From contig JBNKCG010000045.1 of assembly GCA_050287605.1 (NCBI GenBank), positions 62,001 to 126,000 of the forward strand: DNA of 64,000 nucleotides, given 5' to 3'. The position numbers and the translations under genes were made by a program. The number at the start of each line of letters is the position of its first letter. The stretch's first letter is position 1. The stretch is from QQUJ01 sp050287605 (GTDB taxonomy: Bacteria; Pseudomonadota; Gammaproteobacteria; QQUJ01). Under the pieces are notes generated by a model. It ran no database searches and was not told where the DNA came from. It saw only the letters and a list, made by a program, of their open reading frames with translations. Shown here piece by piece: positions 43,976 through 51,787 of the stretch.

Positions 43976-45015
43976 ACGTACCACTCTTGCGGGATGTCGT
44001 CCTGGGCCAGCGGCGTCACGGTGAGCGTGCGGGTCTCTCCGCCCTTGGGGGTGACGGCGACACTGACGGAGTCGGCGTCGCGCCCCTGGCAGAAGCGCGC
44101 GGTGATGCGCGCGGCCAGCTGCAGGTCGTCGTCGCCCACCTCGCCGTCCACCAGCACCATGGGGCCGTTGTGGCTCACCGTGGTGAGGTGGGTGTAGCGC
44201 TTGCGGTAGCCCTCCAGGAACTTGGTCTCGCCCGCCTCGCGCGCCACGATCAGCTTGAAGTGCGGGCGCGGGCGCAGGTGGCGGCCGATCTTGAGCAGCA
44301 GGATGTCGTCGAGATCGTAGTCGCGCACGCCGCGTCCCTGCCACAGGTCGCCCAAGCGTCGCGCGTAGCTCTCGTCGGTGAGAAAGCAACAGCCGCCGGC
44401 GGGTTGGGAATATTCGGTGATACCGAAATCAGCCGCCATGGCCATCTGCGGCTTGCGGCTGCGTCCGTTGAGGTCGTAAAGCTTGTCGCGGTCCACCCAG
44501 CCCTCGCGCTCCGGCAGGGTCGGGGGAAGAAGCTTGGCGCACAGCGGGCGCAGCAGGCGGTCCTCGGCGCCCGATTCCCGTGCCACCACCGGCATGGTGT
44601 CGCGGCGCTGGGACATGGGGCGCTGGCCGATCACCTCGCCGGTGATGACGAAGTCGAAGCCGTTCTCGTCGATCCACTCCAGCGCCTTGCGCACCATAAA
44701 GATCTTGCAGTCCAGGCAGGGATTGAGATTGGCGCCGTAGCCGTGCTTGGGGTGCAGCAGCACGTCCTTGTACTCCTCGGCCACGTCGACGATGTGCAGT
44801 TTGATACCCAGTTGCTCGGCCACCCACAGTGCGTTGTTGCGCTTGGGTTTGGCGGGGTCGCGCCTGCGGATGGCGTGGGTGTGGCCCTCGACGCAGAAGC
44901 CGGTGTAGAAGTTGATCCCTTCCACGTGAACGCCCTGCTCCATCACCACGCGCGCCGCCAGCATCGAATCCAGGCCGCCGGAGATCAGCGCCACCGCCTC
45001 GGGTTGTTTCTTCAT
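43972..45015 (-). CDS. PP-loop (ThiI/MnmA-like) tRNA-thiolation-type protein
   Basis: A 347-residue adenine-nucleotide alpha-hydrolase. The N-terminal PP-loop reads SGGLDSM (residues 12-18), and a Cys pair occurs in NPCLDCK (near 98-104), as in sulfur-inserting tRNA enzymes. The C-terminal part (about 220-347, with HFKLIVAREAGETKFLEGY) looks like an NFACT-R/DUF814-type domain. Proteins of this build are usually labelled tRNA 2-thiouridylate- or 4-thiouridine-related, but the modification made is unproven. Coupling with TusA supports a sulfur-transfer role. It heads a three-gene operon. Confidence 0.8.
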   Translation of the reverse strand: MKKQPEAVALISGGLDSMLAARVVMEQGVHVEGINFYTGFCVEGHTHAIRRRDPAKPKRNNALWVAEQLGIKLHIVDVAEEYKDVLLHPKHGYGANLNPCLDCKIFMVRKALEWIDENGFDFVITGEVIGQRPMSQRRDTMPVVARESGAEDRLLRPLCAKLLPPTLPEREGWVDRDKLYDLNGRSRKPQMAMAADFGITEYSQPAGGCCFLTDESYARRLGDLWQGRGVRDYDLDDILLLKIGRHLRPRPHFKLIVAREAGETKFLEGYRKRYTHLTTVSHNGPMVLVDGEVGDDDLQLAARITARFCQGRDADSVSVAVTPKGGETRTLTVTPLAQDDIPQEWYV

Positions 45016-45116
45016 TTCGGGGAATGTCGGATGTGCAACGGGAGAATAGGCTCAAGAATAGCAAAGCTGCGCCGGGGCATGCCAGCGCGGGCGCATCGGG
45101 CGTAGATTCTTCCGGG

Positions 45117-46397
45117 TTAGGGGTTGTTCAGCCGGAAAGACCGCCAGCCGCTGCTGGTGATTTCGCGCCCGTCGGCACCTAGACCCAGGACTCGCCACGA
45201 TTGGGCGCCGCCCTTTGGGGCCGCCGCGCCGAGAAATGGCGGCGGCGCGTAGCGGGTGATGCCGGATTTGACGATGGCGACAAAGGGAGTGGCGCCACCG
45301 TCGCGGATTTCCAGTCGGTAGAGACGTACGCCAGGCGCGTCGGCCCACTCGAAGGCGGGCAATCGCCCGATCGTCAACTGTGCATCGGGTCCCGGGGCCA
45401 GCAGCACGATCGTCCCTGGGGCATCACTGGATTTGTCGCCACCAATCTGAATGAAGCGCAACACGGGTAGCGCAAAACCGGCGACGCCGCCACTGGAGAC
45501 TACGCCAGCGCCTGTGTTGGAGTTACCCTCACGGTCGTCCGAGGTTTCGATGCGCAGCAGTATCTTGTAGCTGCCGTTGGCGTTGCGTGGAATACTCGCC
45601 GGATCGGGTCCGGGTAGAAAGACGGAACCTGTCGGGGGCAGAAAGACCGAGAAGCGGTCGAGCAGGGTGTAGCGCTTTTGGGAACCGCGGTTCTCGATAG
45701 GCAGCGAAGGTTCCGGCAGCAGATCAAAGGCTTCCGGTTCGGCATCTCCCGGCAGAACCACTTCCCAGCGGCCGCGCAGTTGTCCGCTGCCGTTGTAGCG
45801 TATTTGAGCACCAAAGGCGGGCAACGGCTCGGCCGCGGTCAAATAGATCACGGCCAACTCGCGTCCGCTACCTTGAAACCCGAGCCGCACGTTGGTGAGC
45901 GACAAAGGTACCCGCGCACCCCCACCCGCCATGCGGCAGGTGACGCGCACATAGGTGTGTGCACCCCCATCGACGAAATGGCGGACGTAGAAAAAGGTCG
46001 CGTCGTCGCCGCGTTGTGCCGCTTGGTAGGCGCGCCGCACCACGGAGGTGGGGATGGTCATGATGTCGGTCAGGTTGGTCAATCCGCCTGTTCCGCTGAT
46101 ACGCGACAGATCGCTGCGTTGAGGCAGGAAACCGAAGATGGTATCCGGCCTACAAGGATTGGTGGCGGTTACGATAGGCAGGCCACTGGCGGTGAGTTCG
46201 CCGCACCAGAACGATTCGGCCGAGTTCTCAGCGGCAGTCAAACCCTGAAAGGTGAGAAATACGGTGGTCGGTGCGGTGGCACTGACGTTGACGCCGGTGG
46301 GATTGACGCCGGTGGCGGCATGTACCGCGGTGATACCCGATAGCACAGCGAGCAATGCGAACACATGGCGGGGTATTGACGCGAGCAGACGACGCAT
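45117..46397 (-). CDS. Exported protein of unknown function
   Basis: A 426-residue protein with a clear signal peptide (cleavage near VHA-AT, residue 27). The mature N terminus is Thr/Val/Ala-rich (VNPTGVNVSATAPTTVFLTF) and contains Cys in SFWCGELT and NPCRPDTIF, then VTCRMAGGG. A C-terminal segment (about 320-426, GTIVLLAPGPDAQL, FEWADAPGVRLYRLEI) looks like an Ig/FN3-type beta domain. I do not recognise the family's function. It follows the outer-membrane barrel gene after ten bases and is probably its partner. Confidence 0.7.
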   Translation of the reverse strand: MRRLLASIPRHVFALLAVLSGITAVHAATGVNPTGVNVSATAPTTVFLTFQGLTAAENSAESFWCGELTASGLPIVTATNPCRPDTIFGFLPQRSDLSRISGTGGLTNLTDIMTIPTSVVRRAYQAAQRGDDATFFYVRHFVDGGAHTYVRVTCRMAGGGARVPLSLTNVRLGFQGSGRELAVIYLTAAEPLPAFGAQIRYNGSGQLRGRWEVVLPGDAEPEAFDLLPEPSLPIENRGSQKRYTLLDRFSVFLPPTGSVFLPGPDPASIPRNANGSYKILLRIETSDDREGNSNTGAGVVSSGGVAGFALPVLRFIQIGGDKSSDAPGTIVLLAPGPDAQLTIGRLPAFEWADAPGVRLYRLEIRDGGATPFVAIVKSGITRYAPPPFLGAAAPKGGAQSWRVLGLGADGREITSSGWRSFRLNNP

Positions 46398-46407
46398 ACC
46401 GTTATCC

Positions 46408-48498
46408 TCAGAACAGGCTCAAGCTTAGACCAGCGTGGACGGAGCGGCTCTCTCCCTCGCTGTTCAGGCCGAAAGCGGTATTGATGGACTGGTTGTCCCC
46501 ATAATCGACACGCAGGAAGACCTGACCAGGCAGTTTGCTGCCCGAAGCCGTGGGAATCTCGAAGTGGTGTCCCAGCTGTACCTGAGCACGGTTCTGCTCG
46601 CTGCTCTCGCTGTTTTGGCTGTCGTCGTCCTTGGTGACGCCGAAGTTACCGGTCAATGTCCAAGTGCCGCCGAATTGCCAGTCGAAGTCGGCGGTGTACG
46701 CTTTCGAGAAGCGATCGCGTCCCGCCTCCAGGTCGCGGGCTTCGGTGCGACCGACCCCAAATCGCAGCGACAGTGTGTCGGTCGCGCGTATGCCGATGCT
46801 GAGGTCGTGTCCGCGATTGATGAAATCGGCAAGTTCGCGGCCCGGCTGGCGGTTGTCCTGGTCGGCATGGGTGAGGTTGTAGCCGAGATCCCAGCGGCCA
46901 AAGCCCCAGTTGAAACCGAGTTGCTGCGAGATGTTGTACTGGTCGGGTATCTGACTGGGATCAGTAAAAGCGTCGTTGACACCGAATTGGTGCACGCGCT
47001 GGCGTGAATAGCTGATGGTCTGCGGCAACCACGGCTTGGCTGCTTCCCCAATGATTGCTGCAAGTGGAATCGTGAGACCGAAACGCGCGTCTTCGGTACG
47101 TGTCTTGAGGATGGTCGCGATATCGTCGAGGTTGTCTTCGCTGCGCGTGCTTCCCAATTGCATGCTGATCTGGCCGATCTGTCCCTGCAGGCGCCAGGTA
47201 TCGTTTTCATTGTCTGCGGTGAGAAAGGCAGTCATGGTGCGATAGAGGGGGGCTATGCGCTGATTGCGGTAGCCCATAGTGATCATTACCGGCCATTTGC
47301 CCTCGCGGTTGCCGTCCAGTAGCCGGTAGTTGAGGTCCAGTGCGTAGGCGTTGTCCGTGGTCTCGGTGACTTCCACGATGCTCTGTCCACCGGTAGTCAA
47401 CGGATCGTTGGGATTGCTGAACGTGCTGCGCGCATAGTCGAATGTTCCTTGCAGGCGGCCGCTTTCGCTCTGCCCGCTGAGGCGCAGCCCATATCCGCTG
47501 CTCTCTTCGGCGTCGGCCACTTCACCCACGTCGAATGACGTTGCATTGACGCGTCTGCCGGAAAGGTAGAGCAACTCGGCGAAGAACGCGCCAGGACGCG
47601 AGGGAACGAGTTCCGCGCCTATCGATGCCGCCATGATGCGGTTGTCCGCATCGTCGAATCCGGCAAGTTCGTCGTAACCTACGATGCGTTGTGCGTTCTG
47701 CGCCGTGAAACCGATGCGTACCGACTCGCTCAGCTGACGCTGGTAGACCAGACCGCGGGTCGCTAGGTTGTCGAGCAGCAGCGGCTGCGAGCCGAAGCTG
47801 ACATGGCCTTGCGTTAGTGATGTGTCGCCTTTGGTGACTCCAACCTGATAGTCGCTGAGATCGAGCTTGGGCGCATCGGTCCCTTCTTCACCAAACCGCA
47901 GGGCCTCCTGTCGGAAGCTAGCGCCGGTGAGATTGACGCTGGAGGTGATGGTAAGGTCGCGGCGCCGGTGCTCGCTGTTGAAGCCGAGTTGCAGCGCGGC
48001 GTCTTCAAACCGCTTGCCACGCGGCGAACCTTGTGCATCGCCGGAAACCTCCTCAGCCAACTGTGCTTTGCCGGAGAGTTCGGCGTGCGGCGTCCATACC
48101 GCTTGTTCGAAACCCGCCGGTGTCAACACCCGCAACGGCGTCTCGCCGAGCAGCTCCCAAGCGCCGTCTGCACCTACCCAGTAAACGAAGAGTGTGTGTT
48201 CGCCGCCGGGCAGCGGCAATTCACTGTTGGTATAGCGGTAGATGCCGCCTGCGGATGGTTGAAACAGCGACGTCAGATCTCGGCGCCCGATCAAAAATGC
48301 GGCGTGCCCCGCGGGTGCAGGGTTCTGCCAAAGCAACTGCACGCTGATGGCCGCGGTGTCGGATTGCCACTGTCCGCTCTCATAGCCCAGCGTGCGTACC
48401 TCGACACCTGCGACGGCGTGTACTTGATGACTGCCCAACGCGAGCAGTGCCAGCGCCGATGCGGTGATCGTCAGACTGTGGTGTCGTGATGGTCTCAT
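46408..48498 (-). CDS. Large outer-membrane beta-barrel protein, unknown function
   Basis: A protein of about 696 residues. A signal peptide ends near QVHA; an N-terminal beta domain (about 30-130) is followed by many alternating amphipathic strands with aromatic girdles. The end HAGLSLSLF, with terminal Phe, is a classic outer-membrane insertion signature. It is likely a porin-sized or larger barrel that could export or anchor the neighbouring secreted proteins, which is inference. ATG 48498 fits the signal peptide; ATG 48534 would overlap the palindrome at 48532-48551, which sits 33 bases upstream. Confidence 0.75.
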   Translation of the reverse strand: MRPSRHHSLTITASALALLALGSHQVHAVAGVEVRTLGYESGQWQSDTAAISVQLLWQNPAPAGHAAFLIGRRDLTSLFQPSAGGIYRYTNSELPLPGGEHTLFVYWVGADGAWELLGETPLRVLTPAGFEQAVWTPHAELSGKAQLAEEVSGDAQGSPRGKRFEDAALQLGFNSEHRRRDLTITSSVNLTGASFRQEALRFGEEGTDAPKLDLSDYQVGVTKGDTSLTQGHVSFGSQPLLLDNLATRGLVYQRQLSESVRIGFTAQNAQRIVGYDELAGFDDADNRIMAASIGAELVPSRPGAFFAELLYLSGRRVNATSFDVGEVADAEESSGYGLRLSGQSESGRLQGTFDYARSTFSNPNDPLTTGGQSIVEVTETTDNAYALDLNYRLLDGNREGKWPVMITMGYRNQRIAPLYRTMTAFLTADNENDTWRLQGQIGQISMQLGSTRSEDNLDDIATILKTRTEDARFGLTIPLAAIIGEAAKPWLPQTISYSRQRVHQFGVNDAFTDPSQIPDQYNISQQLGFNWGFGRWDLGYNLTHADQDNRQPGRELADFINRGHDLSIGIRATDTLSLRFGVGRTEARDLEAGRDRFSKAYTADFDWQFGGTWTLTGNFGVTKDDDSQNSESSEQNRAQVQLGHHFEIPTASGSKLPGQVFLRVDYGDNQSINTAFGLNSEGESRSVHAGLSLSLF

Positions 48499-48531
48499 GG
48501 CGTCATTCTGGGTTGTGGTGTTGATCGCGCC

Positions 48532-48551
48532 CATCCCATATTCGTGGGAGT
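48532..48551. promoter_or_regulatory. Palindrome copy 1, CATCCCA-N6-TGGGAGT
   Basis: Arms CATCCCA (48532-48538) and TGGGAGT (48545-48551) around TATTCG match the motif seen three more times in this cluster. It lies 33 bases before the start of the barrel gene. The right arm deviates at its last two bases. Confidence 0.6.
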
Positions 48552-48554
48552 TCG

Positions 48555-48722
48555 CTACGGCACCAGTACGGTCGAGCTGCCTGTGGCAATGGTCTGGGTG
48601 GTATGGCTACCCACGGTCTTGCCGCCGTTGTTGAGCTCGATAACGGACCCTTTCAGGTCGAGGTCTCCCGCGCTTTCAAGCTTGGCACCGCCGCTTTTGA
48701 GCGGCGCCGGTATCCGCGTCAT
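48555..48722 (-). CDS. Small 55-residue protein, unknown
   Basis: A 55-residue frame beginning MTRIPAPLKSGG at 48722. It overlaps the stop of the 724-residue repeat protein by ATGA (48719-48722), a coupling pattern used throughout this chromosome. The composition (KLESAGDLDLKGSVIELNNG) is Gly/Ser/Asn-rich with a beta-strand rhythm, loosely like the parallel beta-helix repeats of spike or adhesin tips. No signal peptide is evident. Function unknown; coding status rests on the coupling and the codon use. Confidence 0.5.
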   Translation of the reverse strand: MTRIPAPLKSGGAKLESAGDLDLKGSVIELNNGGKTVGSHTTQTIATGSSTVLVP

Positions 48723-50893
48723 TGGCGAATCCGCACCGCGATGCCGTTGTCGTTCCACCCTTGGGAGCGTTGACCGCAGTGGTAGCAGCCGCCGCCAGCG
48801 CCGACCTTGGCAACGCAAGTAGTGCTGCTCGGGCGTTGGAAGGTGAAGTTCGCCTGTTGGTTGGGATTGAGTGTTGTGACGGTTCGCTGCATCAAAATCT
48901 GACTGTTGTTTCGCACCAGTTCGACAGTGAGGTTTTGCGCAGCGGCATTGCCGTTGTTGCGTACACCCCAGCTGATGGCCGGTACGGTGACGGTGCGTCG
49001 GCTGGCTCGCGGCATATTGTTGGGCGCAGTCGAGGGACTGGGTTCCGGCACTGCTTGGCAGTGGGGCGAGTTGTTGAACGGATCGAGGGCAGTATAGATA
49101 TTGTTAGCGTCATCGAGCGTGGTTGCGCTACCTATCTTGTAGAGCGATGGTGTGTTGAGGAGGGTCAGCAGGCGCGCGCTGGGTGTTGAGCGCGTCGGCG
49201 CCGTGGTGGCCGGAGCGCGAGTGAACGCCGAAGGGATGGGACCCACCGTCCAGGCAAAGTGCGGTCCGGCGGCGCGTTGAGACATCACGGTCGCATTTCC
49301 CGTAGTGCCGACGCGCGTGCTGGTGGGCACGGTGAATTCTACGACCAGATAGCAGGGGCCGCGCTCGCGGATGGTATAGCGTGTACCGCTGGGCCAGCCG
49401 CTGATGGCGGTGGCGGTGGCCAGTGGGGCGTTGCCGATCAGGGTGATCAGAAAAGGCCGATTGGTATTGGGCATCGGCAGCGGTCCGGCCACGCTGCCGC
49501 TCAATCCGTACAGCGTGTGTCCCGAGGGGAAGATGCCGCATTGACGGAAACTGTTGCCGTGGATAACGAACTCGAGTTTCATCGTTTGCGAAACGGCACC
49601 GGTTACCGCGCCCGACACTCCCGAAACTATCGTCCGGGTGACTGTGCCGACCGCGCGGGTGCCGCTGGTCGCCACGGAGGCGATCTGCTGGGCGGTGTAA
49701 CCCGCGAATGCCAGGGTTTGCTCCAGCATCTGGCCGGAGAGACCGTAGATGTTTCTGGCGATATCGTAGGAACCTTGCACACCGAGGTTGAAGTGGGTAC
49801 GCAGCGCCTTGAGCACATCACCCGCGGCGTAACCTGCTGCCTTCAGAAATTCCGCCGGTTGACGGCAGCCAGCCGCCCCACAGTTCTGTGGGGTGATGAA
49901 CTTCTGGATCTGTTTCAGCGTCCGTACCAAGCGATCGGCGCTGGCATTGAATCGGCTCTTCAACGCATTGATGATGTCGACGATCGCGTAATCAAGACCG
50001 GTGAGCCCGAACGCATCCGCCACTTGTTCGATCACGTAACCGCTGTCTTTTAGCCATTGGGCCATCTGGTAGGCGGAGGCGTTGTACAAGCTCTTCAGCA
50101 CATTTGCCACCTGAGCGGCCGTGGCATTGAAACCCGCGCGCAATCCGGCGGCTACCTGTTCGGCGGTATAGCCGGCATTTTTCAACCAGGTTCCCACCTG
50201 CGCCAGATTCGACTGCCCCAACCCGAACGCCGTCTTAACCGCGCTTACCGCTTGCTGCGCCGTGGCGTTGATTCCGCTCTTCAGCGAAGCGATGACCTGC
50301 GCGGCGGTGTAGCCTGCGGCTTTCAGCCACTGCGCGATCGTGTCCGCGGTTGCGTTGAAAGCGCTGTTGAGCGCACCGGCGATTTGCGCGCCGCTGTAGC
50401 CAGCCGCTTTCAAGAGCCCAGCCACTTGTGCGCCGGTTTGGTTGAAAGTGCTCTGGAGTTGCTTGGCGACCTCGATGGCTGCCGTGTTGGCTGTCTTTAG
50501 CGCGTTGACCAGGGCCTGTGGGGTAGCGAAGCCGCTCTGTTGGGCACTACTCTGCGTGAGACACTGCAACGTCTTGAGCGTGACCGGGGCGAGGTAGAAG
50601 CCGACCGCGGGATTGACCTGATTCTTGCCGAGGGTCATGGTAGCGGCCCCTTGCAGGATCGCCTTGACTTGGTGGTCTTTGAGGCTTTTGACGTAGTTCA
50701 TCTGTGAGCGGTTGACCGCTTTGCTGCCGCCGGCGTCGATAAAGACGGTCTCGGTCTTGTCCTGGCGGTTGATGCCGGTGCCAGTGTGGTATCCGTACTC
50801 GACTCTGCACTCGTTGACGGCGTGGGCGGCTGTACTTAGCGCCAGCAGGCCGGGCAGGGCCGTTCGCGCGAGGATGTTCACTGACTGCTTCAT
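48719..50893 (-). CDS. Exported protein with 14/15-residue helical repeats
   Basis: A 724-residue protein with a signal peptide (cleavage near AHA, residue 25). Residues about 160-400 are tandem helical repeats alternating a 14-residue unit LKxAGYxxxQVAxx with a 15-residue unit LxxxFNATAxxVAxW; unit starts fall at 161, 175, 190, 204, 219, 237, 251, 266 and 281, with degenerate copies to about 394. After a Gly/Val stretch comes a beta-rich part (about 430-590) and a CARDB-like domain (about 640-700, WGVRNNGNAAAQNLTVEL), ending in a Cys-rich tail (GGGCYHCGQ). Function unknown. AAGGAGA precedes ATG 50893. It lies 27 bases after the TIG-like gene. Confidence 0.8.
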   Translation of the reverse strand: MKQSVNILARTALPGLLALSTAAHAVNECRVEYGYHTGTGINRQDKTETVFIDAGGSKAVNRSQMNYVKSLKDHQVKAILQGAATMTLGKNQVNPAVGFYLAPVTLKTLQCLTQSSAQQSGFATPQALVNALKTANTAAIEVAKQLQSTFNQTGAQVAGLLKAAGYSGAQIAGALNSAFNATADTIAQWLKAAGYTAAQVIASLKSGINATAQQAVSAVKTAFGLGQSNLAQVGTWLKNAGYTAEQVAAGLRAGFNATAAQVANVLKSLYNASAYQMAQWLKDSGYVIEQVADAFGLTGLDYAIVDIINALKSRFNASADRLVRTLKQIQKFITPQNCGAAGCRQPAEFLKAAGYAAGDVLKALRTHFNLGVQGSYDIARNIYGLSGQMLEQTLAFAGYTAQQIASVATSGTRAVGTVTRTIVSGVSGAVTGAVSQTMKLEFVIHGNSFRQCGIFPSGHTLYGLSGSVAGPLPMPNTNRPFLITLIGNAPLATATAISGWPSGTRYTIRERGPCYLVVEFTVPTSTRVGTTGNATVMSQRAAGPHFAWTVGPIPSAFTRAPATTAPTRSTPSARLLTLLNTPSLYKIGSATTLDDANNIYTALDPFNNSPHCQAVPEPSPSTAPNNMPRASRRTVTVPAISWGVRNNGNAAAQNLTVELVRNNSQILMQRTVTTLNPNQQANFTFQRPSSTTCVAKVGAGGGCYHCGQRSQGWNDNGIAVRIRQ

Positions 50894-50920
50894 GGCGTTC
50901 TCCTTGTTGGCTGGAGGTGC

Positions 50921-51610
50921 TCAGCGCTTCCTTGCAGGGCAGATGCCCTCCACGCGCCGGCGATAGACATGCACCTGGAAATCCAGGTACCCGGTGGGTT
51001 CGTGGTACCAACGCACCAGCAGCGGATCGCAGCGGGTGCAGCCGGGTTTGGGGGTGGCGACGAATTGCGCATCGCCGAAGCGACGTTTGCCGAATACGAT
51101 TCGCGCATGGTCGAAGAGCAGAGCCTCTTGGCCGCATGCCGGAGACTGCGTGCTGACGTCGATCCGCTCGTCGCCTTTGGCACCCACTTTCCGGTCCGAA
51201 CGCTTGTTGAAACTGAGCAGGTCGGGTGGCGGTGGTTGGACGGGGTGCTGCAAATCAGCCGACGGGACGATTCGGCGCGGTATGGAGACGCGCTGTGTGT
51301 TGGTTTTGCCGTTCGGGGTAACGACTTGCAGTGTGGCCTGGGATGTCAGGTTGATATCGGGAAGATGCGCGACGATGCGGTCTTCGGACCAGTGATGAAC
51401 GGTGAGTGCGTAGCGGAACCCGCCATAGTCGGCGATTACGTCGCATTGTGAGCAAGCGCCGCCGAAACCGCGGCCAATGAGTGTGGCGACACCGGCGTTG
51501 TCGGTGCGTACCGTATCCAGAATGGGTGAGGCGGCGCGGCCGGCATTGGCAGCCCACGTAGCTGGTGATGCGATCAACAGCCAGACACCCAATGCGACTC
51601 GTCTGTCCAT
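50921..51610 (-). CDS. Exported IPT/TIG-like protein, unknown function
   Basis: A protein of about 229 residues with a signal peptide (MDRRVALGVWLLIASPATWA). Residues about 25-115 resemble an IPT/TIG fold (LIGRGFGGACSQCDVIADYGG, LQVVTPNGKTN), followed by a Pro-rich linker and a C-terminal domain with paired cysteines (PACGQ, PGCTRCDP, GICPARKR). It is the first gene of the unit that also holds the 724-residue repeat protein and the 55-residue protein. ATG 51610 fits the signal peptide; the palindrome at 51644-51663 is 33 bases upstream. No strong ribosome site. Confidence 0.72.
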   Translation of the reverse strand: MDRRVALGVWLLIASPATWAANAGRAASPILDTVRTDNAGVATLIGRGFGGACSQCDVIADYGGFRYALTVHHWSEDRIVAHLPDINLTSQATLQVVTPNGKTNTQRVSIPRRIVPSADLQHPVQPPPPDLLSFNKRSDRKVGAKGDERIDVSTQSPACGQEALLFDHARIVFGKRRFGDAQFVATPKPGCTRCDPLLVRWYHEPTGYLDFQVHVYRRRVEGICPARKR

Positions 51611-51643
51611 GGAGCGAGTTTGGTGATGGATTGGACGGTCGTG

Positions 51644-51663
51644 TATCCCAGGTTTATGGGATA
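51644..51663. promoter_or_regulatory. Palindrome copy 2, TATCCCA-N6-TGGGATA
   Basis: A perfect 7-bp inverted repeat around GGTTTA, 33 bases before the TIG-like gene start, the same distance as copy 1 from its gene. Its 18-bp core is identical to copy 3. Confidence 0.72.
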
Positions 51664-51787
51664 ACCGACCTGTGACTGCGGGTTCGACGGCGGGTGAATT
51701 GCGGATGGCGGTGGTTGCGCGTGCTAGCGACGGCATCCTGCCGTGAAGCGTGCAGAGTTAGTTTCGGCGGTGGTCGAAGGCTGTGCG

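Noticed and set aside
48723..48818. Upstream extension of the 55-residue frame to an earlier ATG
   Set aside because: This part lies wholly inside the repeat-protein gene and is Arg-rich; the coupled ATG at 48722 is the sensible start.
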